A DNA stretch of 41,535 bases from JBFMFR01 sp040752025 (GTDB lineage Bacteria; Chloroflexota; Anaerolineae; Anaerolineales; UBA4823): NCBI GenBank assembly GCA_040752025.1, contig JBFMFR010000059.1, positions 1 to 41,535 of the forward strand, in the 5' to 3' direction. A model generated the notes under the pieces. It did no database searches and was not told where the DNA came from. It was given only the letters and a program-made list of their open reading frames with translations. The position numbers and the translations under genes were made by a program. Positions within the stretch are counted from its first letter, which is position 1. The number at the start of each line of letters is the position of its first letter. Positions 7,774-14,903 of the stretch are shown piece by piece.

Positions 7774-9156
7774 ATGGCTGAGAAGGCTGGCAAGTTAGGC
7801 ACGCGCACCAAAGTGTTCTACGGCATCGGCGACCTCGGCAATGCCGTGGTCAACTCGGCGATTCAGTTCTTCCTGATGAAATTCTATACCGATGGCGCTC
7901 TCGTCTCGCCTGCCCTGGCAGGGAATGCCCTGCTGATCGGCAAGATCTGGGATGCGGTCAACGACCCGCTCTTTGGCTGGTTCACCGACAAGACCAAATC
8001 ACGGTTTGGCAAGCGGCGGGTCTTCATGATCTTCGGCGCCATCCCCCTGGCAATCGCCATCGCCCTGCTGTGGTTCGTCCCAACCCAGGATCGCATCTGG
8101 ACCTTCGTCTGGATCGCCCTGACCTTCATTCTGTTCGACACACTCTGGACGCTGACCAACGTTCCCTACTACGCTTTGACCTCCGAATTGACCGACGACT
8201 ACGATGAGCGCTCCAGCCTGACCACCTACCGGATGGTCATGGCCGTCCCCGCCTACCTGGTCGGCGCGGCGCTGACGCCGGCCATCGTCGGCCTGTTTGC
8301 CATGCAGCGTACAGGGTATGCCTTCATCGGCATCGCCTACGGGGTGCTGGCCGCGGTGGTGCTGCTCATCTCTGCTGCCGGGTTCCGCGAACGCACCGGT
8401 CTGACCGTCTCCAGGCCAGAATCCTCGCCGTTCAAATCGTTGCTGGTGGCGTTGAAGAACAAGCCGTTTATCTGGCTGTGCGGCACCTATTTCGTCGTCA
8501 GCGTCTCTTTTGCCTTCATCAAGATCCTGATGGCTTACTACGTCGAGTACCAGTTGCTGATGAAGGCCGAGATCTCGCTGGTCATGGGCCTGATGCTGAT
8601 CTGCGTCACCCTCGCGCTGCCCTTCTGGCAGTGGCTCAGCCGCTGGATAGACAAGGGCCCGGCCTATGCCCTGGGGATGCTGGTCGGCGCCCTGGCAGTG
8701 ATGCTGACCTTCTTCCTGCCGCACAGATCCACGCCGCTCATCTACATCGTCTCGGTGCTGGCCGGATTCGGTTTCTCGGCGCAGTGGATCTTCCCCTGGG
8801 CGATGATAGCCGACGTAGGCGACTACGACCGGGCCGAGACCGGCCAGCAGCGCAGCGGCATGTATTACGGAGTCTGGGGCCTGGCGACCAAGATCTCCGA
8901 AGCGCTGGCGCTGGCGGCCGTGGGCTGGGTCCTGACCGGTTTCGGTTACGCGCCGAACGTGGAACAGACCGCCCACTCGCTTTTCGGCATCCGCCTGTTC
9001 TTCGGGCTGGTTCCAGCGGCATGTATCCTGATCTCCTTGCCGCTGCTGCTCAAGTACCCGATCACTCGTAAGAGCCACGCTGAAATCCGCCGGAAACTGG
9101 ACGCCATGGACGCGGCCATCCAGGCCGAGTCCGATGAACCGGTGCGGACATTATAA
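7774..9156 (+). CDS. GPH-family (MelB-like) sugar:cation symporter
   Basis: A 460-residue, 12-helix inner-membrane transporter of the glycoside-pentoside-hexuronide family. Diagnostic features are the N-terminal YGIGDLGN, WDAVNDPLFGWFTDKTKSRFGKRR between helices 2 and 3, PYYALTSELTDDYDERSSLTTYRM, and the C-terminal MIADVGDYDRAETGQQRSGMYYG. Members import galactosides, pentosides or glucuronides with H+ or Na+. It presumably brings in the substrate of this operon, which favours a monosaccharide, small glycoside or uronide-like acid. AAGGAG overlaps the preceding stop codon and fixes the ATG at 7774. Confidence 0.95.
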   Translation: MAEKAGKLGTRTKVFYGIGDLGNAVVNSAIQFFLMKFYTDGALVSPALAGNALLIGKIWDAVNDPLFGWFTDKTKSRFGKRRVFMIFGAIPLAIAIALLWFVPTQDRIWTFVWIALTFILFDTLWTLTNVPYYALTSELTDDYDERSSLTTYRMVMAVPAYLVGAALTPAIVGLFAMQRTGYAFIGIAYGVLAAVVLLISAAGFRERTGLTVSRPESSPFKSLLVALKNKPFIWLCGTYFVVSVSFAFIKILMAYYVEYQLLMKAEISLVMGLMLICVTLALPFWQWLSRWIDKGPAYALGMLVGALAVMLTFFLPHRSTPLIYIVSVLAGFGFSAQWIFPWAMIADVGDYDRAETGQQRSGMYYGVWGLATKISEALALAAVGWVLTGFGYAPNVEQTAHSLFGIRLFFGLVPAACILISLPLLLKYPITRKSHAEIRRKLDAMDAAIQAESDEPVRTL

Positions 9157-9201
9157 AAATGCTTGCCAGGAAAGCACAACTTTAGAAAAAAGAGGTTCAT
9201 C

Positions 9202-10281
9202 ATGAATCCAATCCGTGTTGCCATCGTCGGCTGCGGCCGCATCTCGGACCTGCATCAAGTCGGCTACCGCGGCCGCGAGGATGCGAAGATCGTCGCTGTG
9301 TGCGACACCACGAAATCCCGCGCCAAAAAGAAGGCCAGGGAATGGGGGGTGGAGAAAATCTATACCGACTACAGCCGCGTGCTGGAAGACAAAGAAGTGG
9401 ATGTGGTGGAACTGCTTACCCCGCACCACCTGCACTGCTCGATGACCGTCCAGGCGGCGCAGGCCGGCAAGCACATCTCAGTCCAAAAGCCAATGGCGCT
9501 TACCGCGGCGGAGGCTGACGAGATGATTGCCGCGGCGGACAAAGCCGGCGTGGTTCTGCGAGTCTACGAGACCTTCGTCTACTATGCCCCGGCCATGCGC
9601 GCCAAAGCAATGATCGAGGCGGGTGAGATCGGCGAGGTGCGCACCGTGCGCATGCACGTCAACAGCGGAACGAGTGACACCTCCTGGGATGTGCCCCTCT
9701 CGGCCTGGCTGTGGCGGTTCAATGAGAAACAGTGCGGCGGGGGGCCGTTGGTCTTCGACCACGGCTATCACCTGTTCTCGCTGGGCTACTACCTGGGAGG
9801 GCCGGTTGAAAAGGTCTTCGGCTGGATCGACCAGACGCCGGTCCAGGAGGCCGCCGGGATCGTCAAGATCGATGCCCCGGCGATGATCATCTTCCAGTAC
9901 CAGGCTGCACACTGCTACGGCCAGTTGGATATCGAACATACCCCCAAGATGCGCATCCACTCGGATTATTACGCTGACGACGATCGCATCGAGGTGATCG
10001 GTGAAAAAGGCATCCTGTTCATCAACCGTTACACCACCAAAACCGTCGACCTGCCCCCGCTGATGCTGTTCAAGGATGGCAGGACCACGCCGGTCCCGGT
10101 CGAGGGGGTAGAGTGGCACGACAGTTTTTCCGCCACCACCATCGATTTCATCGAAAAGTTGAAGACCGGCGGCCAGCCCCGGCTGGACGGCCCCACCGGT
10201 AAGGCAGTCCTGCAGTTCACCCTGGCGGCGCTCCAGTCCGCCGCGACCGGGCGCGAGGTCCGTCCGGAGGATGTGAAGTAG
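9202..10281 (+). CDS. Gfo/Idh/MocA-family oxidoreductase
   Basis: A 359-residue NAD(P)-dependent dehydrogenase. Residues 1-120 form a Rossmann domain with VAIVGCGRISDLH. The family's EKP motif appears as VQKPMAL, keeping the catalytic-type Lys but with Gln for Glu. The C-terminal alpha/beta domain has the GGGPLVFDHGYHLFSLGYYLGG segment with the expected His. The family oxidises or reduces sugars, inositols and sugar acids. As the last gene of the operon it probably interconverts the imported compound and a keto derivative that the isomerase and ThDP enzymes use (inference). A GAGG-like site precedes the ATG at 9202. No clear terminator follows, only an imperfect stem at 10304-10333. Confidence 0.93.
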   Translation: MNPIRVAIVGCGRISDLHQVGYRGREDAKIVAVCDTTKSRAKKKAREWGVEKIYTDYSRVLEDKEVDVVELLTPHHLHCSMTVQAAQAGKHISVQKPMALTAAEADEMIAAADKAGVVLRVYETFVYYAPAMRAKAMIEAGEIGEVRTVRMHVNSGTSDTSWDVPLSAWLWRFNEKQCGGGPLVFDHGYHLFSLGYYLGGPVEKVFGWIDQTPVQEAAGIVKIDAPAMIIFQYQAAHCYGQLDIEHTPKMRIHSDYYADDDRIEVIGEKGILFINRYTTKTVDLPPLMLFKDGRTTPVPVEGVEWHDSFSATTIDFIEKLKTGGQPRLDGPTGKAVLQFTLAALQSAATGREVRPEDVK

Positions 10282-10356
10282 ATTTTCTAAATCAACACGA
10301 TCAAACTTCCGAGGCCGAACGCCCCGCAAGTTTATGTTTACTAACCGACTCATTGC

Positions 10357-10947
10357 TCAAGCTACAAAATCCTCGAAGTTTCCCTGATCGACCACCATCA
10401 ACTTCGAATTGGGATATGCTTCGAGGAATTCATTGCGCGTGCTCCGGCGAATTTCTCCACTCTGCCATTTGAATTCATAGCCATACAGCCGTCCGCCATA
10501 TTCTTCGATACAATCGATCTCTTTCTGATCATACGTACGCCAGAAGTAGGCGTTGACAGAGCGCCCGGAAACCTGGTTGGCTTTGCGCCGCTCAACGACC
10601 AGGTAGTTTTCCCATAATTGCCCCACATCGTTGCGCAAAGGCAGGTTGTTGAAATTTTGGATCAGGCTGTTGCGAATGCCATTATCGTAGAAATAATAGC
10701 GCCAATTCTTTGTCACTTCTTTCCGCAAATTGCGTGAAAAACCGCCCACTCTGAAAATCACGAATACCTTTTCGAGCAAATCCAGATACCGTTCAACCGT
10801 CTGGCGATTCAGCGCCAGGCTGGCGGCTAATTCAGCTATGGAAACTTCCTGCCCAATCTGGAAAGCCAACAGTCGCAGCAAGTCAACGATTTTATCCGCA
10901 CGGCGGATGCCCTCTAGCTCCAGAATGTCCCGATAGAGATCGGAATT
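10357..10947 (-). pseudogene. 5'-truncated DUF4143-type AAA ATPase remnant
   Basis: The minus-strand frame encodes about 195 residues that match the C-terminal half of bacterial DUF4143/AAA_14 ATPases: SDLYRDILELEGIRRADK, a winged-helix-like LAASLALNRQTVERYLDLLEK, NWRYYFYDNGIRN, and a nuclease-like C-terminus with KEIDCIEEYGGRLYGYEFKW. Complete members are about 400 residues with an N-terminal Walker ATPase, which is absent here. The homologous frame can be read up to 10947 and runs into an in-frame TAA at 10963-10965, with no ATG or ribosome-binding site. It is therefore a remnant, cut where the toxin-antitoxin region starts. A short product from TTG 10881 cannot be excluded. Confidence 0.75.
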
Positions 10948-11081
10948 TTTATTAATGCGCCCTTATCGCTATACCCGGTGGAACTGCCTGGCCACTGCGC
11001 TGATCATGGCCGTCAACGACGCCTGGAGAAAATCGACCTGTTCGTTGCACATGATCACAACAGGAGCATAGTTTCTTCACC

Positions 11082-11110
11082 TTGACGTCAACCTGAAAGG
11101 CGGCTAAAAT
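11082..11110 (+). promoter_or_regulatory. Promoter of the toxin-antitoxin operon
   Basis: TTGACG (11082-11087) and TAAAAT (11105-11110) are spaced by exactly 17 bases, each five of six to consensus. Transcription should start near 11117, inside the palindrome at 11106-11134. The -10 box overlaps the left arm of that palindrome, the normal layout for autorepression by an antitoxin or toxin-antitoxin complex. Confidence 0.75.
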
Positions 11111-11134
11111 GTGGCTACAGGATAGCCACATTTT
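11106..11134. promoter_or_regulatory. Operator palindrome of the toxin-antitoxin operon
   Basis: Perfect 12-bp arms, AAAATGTGGCTA and TAGCCACATTTT, flank a 5-base centre. The palindrome covers the -10 box and the predicted transcription start, and ends just before the antitoxin's AAGGAGG. No terminator-like T-tract context or upstream plus-strand gene argues for a terminator, so an operator is the better reading. Confidence 0.75.
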
Positions 11135-11151
11135 CAAGGAGGCATAATGTT

Positions 11152-11421
11152 ATGCCCGATAAAATTGGGGTGCGTGAACTCAAAAACCAGGCGTCGCGCA
11201 TTTTGCGCTCAGTGCGTGAGGAGATGGCTGAATATGTGGTCACCTTGCACGGTGAGCCGATTGCCATGCTGCGCCCGCTGAGCGAGAACGAGATCGAGGA
11301 TTTGCACCAGGAGCAGGTCGAACAAGCCCTGGCCGAAATGCACGCCCTGGCCCAGCAGGTCGCCGCGGCCTGGCAATCTCCCCTGAGCGCCGCCGAGATC
11401 GTCGCTGAAGTGCGCAGGTGA
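11152..11421 (+). CDS. Phd/YefM-type antitoxin
   Basis: An 89-residue protein opening with the Phd/YefM DNA-binding fold (IGVRELKNQASRILRSVREE, YVVTLHGEPIAMLRP). It ends in an acidic, Gln/Glu-rich helical tail, the usual toxin-neutralising part. It would bind the PIN toxin and repress the shared promoter through the 29-bp palindrome just upstream. AAGGAGG (11136-11142) lies 9 bases before the ATG at 11152. Three bases separate its stop codon from the toxin start. Confidence 0.92.
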   Translation: MPDKIGVRELKNQASRILRSVREEMAEYVVTLHGEPIAMLRPLSENEIEDLHQEQVEQALAEMHALAQQVAAAWQSPLSAAEIVAEVRR

Positions 11422-11424
11422 GGC

Positions 11425-11835
11425 ATGCCGGTCATCGATGCCAGCGTGTACATCGCTTTGATCAATGCCAATGAACCAGAACACGCGACCTGCTGGACCT
11501 GGTTCAGTACCGCTCGTGCCGCCCAGGAAACCATCCTGGCTCCGGTCATTCTATTGGCCGAAGTCGGGGCAGCGCTCAGCCGCGGCACTGGAGACGCGCA
11601 ATTGGCTGACCAGGTTGTGAAGCAACTCACAAGCGCCGGCATGATCGAGTTGATCCCGGTGACTCTTCCATTGGCAGAGCGCGCAGCCACGATCGCAGCC
11701 AACCATCGCATTCGCGGCTGCGACGCCATTTACGTTGCACTGGCAGAGCAGTCCAACTCCCCTCTGGTTACACTCGACCAGCAGCAATTGAACCGAGCGA
11801 CCTCGATCATCACCACCTACAAACCTCAACCATAA
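11425..11835 (+). CDS. PIN-domain ribonuclease toxin (VapC-like)
   Basis: A 136-residue PIN-domain protein. The four expected acidic metal ligands are present: D5 (VIDAS), E46 (LLAEV), D100 (GCDAIYVALA) and D118 (LVTLDQQQL), so it should be active as an Mg-dependent RNase. In toxin-antitoxin modules such proteins cleave tRNA or other RNA when the antitoxin is degraded. It follows the antitoxin gene by 3 bases and is read from the same promoter. Twelve bases separate it from the nucleotidyltransferase gene, so read-through into that gene is likely. Confidence 0.93.
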   Translation: MPVIDASVYIALINANEPEHATCWTWFSTARAAQETILAPVILLAEVGAALSRGTGDAQLADQVVKQLTSAGMIELIPVTLPLAERAATIAANHRIRGCDAIYVALAEQSNSPLVTLDQQQLNRATSIITTYKPQP

Positions 11836-11847
11836 ACGGAATTTTCG

Positions 11848-12762
11848 ATGAATCCTGAAAACGACCCAACCCTCAACCGCCTGATCGAATGGGGCCAGGC
11901 GCGCCCGGACGTGCGCGCCATGCTGCTCACTTCCACCCGCACCGTGCCCGGCGCGGATCTTGACCGCCTGTCCGATTACGATGTGATCATCGCGGTCAGC
12001 GACGACCCGGGCATCCTCCCCTTCTTCGCCAGCCGCGACTGGCTGGAAGCCTTCGGGCGCGTGCTGGTGCTGTACCGCGACCCGATCAGCTCCTGGTTCA
12101 ACCGGCATCAGCCGCCCAGCCCGGACGGGTCGGAGGAAGACGGGGCCTTCGCCTACATCACCCAGTACGAAGAAGACGGCCTGAAGATCGACTTCACCCT
12201 GATCACCGCCAGCCTGCTGCGGCGCATCGCCCAGTCCCCGCTGGGCGAGGACCTGGACCTGGGCTACCGCATCCTGCTGGACAAGGACGGCCTGACGGCA
12301 GGCATGGCCGCCCCCACCCACCGCGCTTACATCCCCAGGCCGCCCAGCCAGGCCAGGTACCTGGAAGTCATCGAGCTGTTCTTCCACGAGTGCACCTACG
12401 CGGCCAAGTACCTGTGGCGCGACGACCTGCTGCCGGCCAAGGGCCTGCTGGTCGAAACCCTGATCGGCGGCCACCTGCGCTGCATGTTGGAGTGGCAGGC
12501 CGAGATCGACGCCGGTTGGAGCCTGCGCCTCAAAGCCCACGGGCGCGGCCTGAAGAAAATCGTCGCCCCGGAACTGTGGGCCGAGCTGGAGTCGCTCTAC
12601 GTAGGGCCTGGCCTGCAAGACAACTGGGACGCCCTGTGGCGCACCATCGAAATGTTTACCCGTCTCGCCCGCCAGGTCGGCGCCGCCCTGGGGTACACCT
12701 ATCCCGAGGACATGCACCGGCGCAGCCTGGCCTATTTCAAGTGGGTGCAGGAGCTGCCATGA
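11848..12762 (+). CDS. ANT(6)-like aminoglycoside 6-adenylyltransferase family protein
   Basis: A 304-residue protein of the streptomycin adenylyltransferase (AadE/ANT(6)) family by length and layout. The nucleotidyltransferase core has LLTSTR in place of the usual GSR, then DRLSDYDVIIAV with the metal-binding D-x-D, and LKIDFTL with the third Asp. The helical C-terminal half has ECTYAAKYLWRDDLLPAK, the family's substrate-side signature. Known members transfer AMP to position 6 of streptomycin. Environmental relatives are often of unproven resistance function, so activity is inferred. It follows the PIN toxin by 12 bases and precedes an MFS exporter. Upstream ribosome-binding signal is weak (CGGA). 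Confidence 0.88.
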   Translation: MNPENDPTLNRLIEWGQARPDVRAMLLTSTRTVPGADLDRLSDYDVIIAVSDDPGILPFFASRDWLEAFGRVLVLYRDPISSWFNRHQPPSPDGSEEDGAFAYITQYEEDGLKIDFTLITASLLRRIAQSPLGEDLDLGYRILLDKDGLTAGMAAPTHRAYIPRPPSQARYLEVIELFFHECTYAAKYLWRDDLLPAKGLLVETLIGGHLRCMLEWQAEIDAGWSLRLKAHGRGLKKIVAPELWAELESLYVGPGLQDNWDALWRTIEMFTRLARQVGAALGYTYPEDMHRRSLAYFKWVQELP

Positions 12763-12797
12763 ACATCCTTTACCTGGTTCGATAAGTCATCGCACAC

Positions 12798-14048
12798 ATG
12801 TTGGCCCCCATCAAAAAAATCTATACCGAGTTCCCCCAGAAATTCTGGATCGTGGTGGGAGTCTCGTTCATCGACCGGGTGGGCGGCACGCTGCTCTTCC
12901 CCTTCTTCTCGCTGTACATCACGCAGGAGTTCCAGGTCGGCATGACCCAGGCGGGCATCATCCTGGGCACTTTCTCCATCTTTGGCCTGTTCGGCGGCAT
13001 GATCGGCGGAGCGCTCACCGACCGCTTCGGGCGGCGCAAGCTGATCCTGTTCGGGCTGGTGTTCAGCGCCCTGAGCACGCTGGCGCTGGGCTCCGTCAAC
13101 CAGTTCGCCATGCTCTACCCCCTGGCGGTGGTCATCGGCCTGCTCTCGGACATCGCCGGGCCGGCCCACGCCGCCATGATCGCCGACATCCTGCCCGAAA
13201 AACAGCGCCAGGAAGGCTTCGGCGTCCTGCGCGTGGTGGGCAACATGGCCTGGATCGTCGGCCCGACCATCGGCGGATTCGTCGCCAACCGCTCCTTCTT
13301 CGCCCTGTTCGTCACCGACGCGGTGATTAGCTGCCTGGTGGCAGTCCTGTTCTACTTGCTCATGCCCGAGACGAAACCGCAAGGCAGCGCTGAGCAAGAG
13401 AGCGAGAACCTGCTCGACACCTTCATCGGCTATGTGCAGGTGCTGCGCGACCTGGCCTACATGGCCTTCCTGCTGGCCGGCATGCTCACCGGCCTGGTCT
13501 ACCAGCAGATGTACAACTCGCTCTCGGTCTACCTGCGCGACCAGCACGGCATCGAACCGCAGGGCTACGGCTTCCTGCTGACCACCAGCGCCATCACCGT
13601 GATCCTGTTCCAGTTCTGGGTGACGCGCCGTATCAAGTACCGCCCGCCCTTCCTGATGATGGCCCTGGGCACGCTGTTCTACATGCTGGGCTTCGGCATG
13701 TTCGGCTTCGTCTCGCTTTACGCCCTGTTTGCCCTGGCGGTGGTGGTCATCACTATCGGCGAGATGATCGTCATCCCCACCACCCAGGCCCTGGCAGCCA
13801 ACTTCGCCCCGGCAGACATGCGCGGGCGCTACATGGCGGTCTTCAGCCTGATCTGGATGCTGCCCGCTACGGTTGGCCCCGGCGCAGCCGGGGTGATCCT
13901 GGACAACTACAACCCCAACCTGCTGTGGTACACCGGCGGGGTCCTGTGCGCCGTCTCGGCCCTGGGCTTTTATGCCCTGCACCTGCGCCTGGGAGCGCAG
14001 GCGCGCTTCGCCCCGGCGCAGATTGATGGTGAAACACCATCCACATAA
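12798..14048 (+). CDS. MFS transporter, drug-exporter (DHA) type
   Basis: A 416-residue, 12-helix major facilitator protein. Motif A between helices 2 and 3 is clear (GGALTDRFGRRK), and a central cytoplasmic loop carries KPQGSAEQESENLLD. Overall it resembles MdtH/YfcJ-type exporters. It lies 35 bases after the ANT(6)-like gene and may be transcribed with it, suggesting a drug or toxic metabolite exporter (inference). The ATG at 12798 has no good ribosome-binding site. The in-frame TAA at 12783-12785 rules out any longer product. Confidence 0.92.
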   Translation: MLAPIKKIYTEFPQKFWIVVGVSFIDRVGGTLLFPFFSLYITQEFQVGMTQAGIILGTFSIFGLFGGMIGGALTDRFGRRKLILFGLVFSALSTLALGSVNQFAMLYPLAVVIGLLSDIAGPAHAAMIADILPEKQRQEGFGVLRVVGNMAWIVGPTIGGFVANRSFFALFVTDAVISCLVAVLFYLLMPETKPQGSAEQESENLLDTFIGYVQVLRDLAYMAFLLAGMLTGLVYQQMYNSLSVYLRDQHGIEPQGYGFLLTTSAITVILFQFWVTRRIKYRPPFLMMALGTLFYMLGFGMFGFVSLYALFALAVVVITIGEMIVIPTTQALAANFAPADMRGRYMAVFSLIWMLPATVGPGAAGVILDNYNPNLLWYTGGVLCAVSALGFYALHLRLGAQARFAPAQIDGETPST

Positions 14049-14135
14049 AACCCCGAATCTAAACAAACCAGAGAATATCAGCACAGCGCGATTATAATGA
14101 TATACTTGGTCTAATAAGTAAGCAAAGGAGACCCC

Positions 14136-14903
14136 ATGCGCGCCAACCCCATCCTGGAAAAACTATCCCGCAATCAACCCTGCCGGGGCATCTGGCTGGG
14201 GCTGCCCGGCGCCGCCAGCGCCCGCCTGCTGGCCCGCCTGGCGCTGGACTGGCTGCTGATCGACACGGAGCACGCTCCCATCGACCGCCATACCCTGGCG
14301 CACATGGTCGCGGCGATCGCCGAGGCGGGCGGCCCGGCCCCGGTGGTGCGCGTGGCCCAGGCCAGCGCTGAAAACATCAAGCAGGCCCTGGACGCCGGGG
14401 CTTACGGTGTGCTGGCGCCGATGATCAACACGCGCCAGGAAGCCGAGCAGGTGGTCGCCTGGGCCAAGTTCCCCCCTGAGGGGCAGCGCAGCTTCGGCAG
14501 CGCCTACGCCGGGCTGGCTTTCGGCGTTTCCATGGGCGAATACCTGCGCCAGGCCAACGCCCACACCCTGGCGATGATCCAGATCGAAAGCCAGGCCGCC
14601 CTGGGGAACCTGGACGAAATCTTCAGCACACCCGGCCTGGACCTGGCCTTCGTCGGTCCGGTGGACCTTTCCATCTCGCTGGGGCTCGAACCGCTGCCTG
14701 AGAACCCTCACCCGCGCTTCCAGGAGGCCATCCAGGAGGTCATCCGGGCGGGGCAGGCGCACAACCTGCCGCTGGGCATCTACTGCTCGAACGGGCCGGC
14801 CGCCGCCGAGCGCATCCGCCAGGGCTTCCGCTTCGTCAACGTTGCCAGCGACATCGGGGCCATGCTGCGCGGCGTGCAGGCCGAGCTGGAGGCCTCCCAA
14901 TGA
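14136..14903 (+). CDS. HpcH/HpaI-family aldolase
   Basis: A 255-residue class II pyruvate aldolase of the HpaI/GarL type. Expected residues are present: H46 in DTEHAPID, R72 in VVRVAQ, and metal ligands E151 (MIQIES) and D177 (FVGPVDLS). Family members cleave 4-hydroxy-2-oxo acids to pyruvate plus an aldehyde, or act on 2-keto-3-deoxy sugar acids. The downstream FAD hydroxylase starts within its stop codon (ATGA), so the two likely serve one route, perhaps the end of an aromatic or cyclic-compound pathway (inference). AAGGAG lies 5 bases before the ATG. The leader holds TATAAT (14093-14098) and TATACT (14101-14106) without a good -35. Confidence 0.92.
   Translation: MRANPILEKLSRNQPCRGIWLGLPGAASARLLARLALDWLLIDTEHAPIDRHTLAHMVAAIAEAGGPAPVVRVAQASAENIKQALDAGAYGVLAPMINTRQEAEQVVAWAKFPPEGQRSFGSAYAGLAFGVSMGEYLRQANAHTLAMIQIESQAALGNLDEIFSTPGLDLAFVGPVDLSISLGLEPLPENPHPRFQEAIQEVIRAGQAHNLPLGIYCSNGPAAAERIRQGFRFVNVASDIGAMLRGVQAELEASQ

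Noticed and set aside
3425..10281. Calling the carbohydrate operon a sulfoquinovose (sulfo-transketolase) or inositol pathway outright.
   Set aside because: Split transketolase and RpiB-like isomerase fit the first, and IolD-like plus Gfo/Idh/MocA fit the second, but both lack other essential genes here. The substrate is left open.
10304..10333. Imperfect stem (AAACTT ... AAGTTT) after the last operon gene as a terminator.
   Set aside because: Only six contiguous pairs, interrupted inner pairing and no T-tract on either strand; too weak to call.
10950..11073. Plus-strand frame with RYTRWNCLATALIMAVNDAW-like translation between the ATPase remnant and the toxin-antitoxin promoter.
   Set aside because: No start signal, no recognised family, and it crosses the ATPase remnant; it may be a fragment of something lost but cannot be named.
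12759..12785. Eight-codon frame MNILYLVR overlapping the adenylyltransferase stop codon as ATGA, before the MFS gene.
   Set aside because: It could be a coupling leader peptide, but there is no attenuator structure, no regulatory codon pattern and chance is sufficient for so short a frame.
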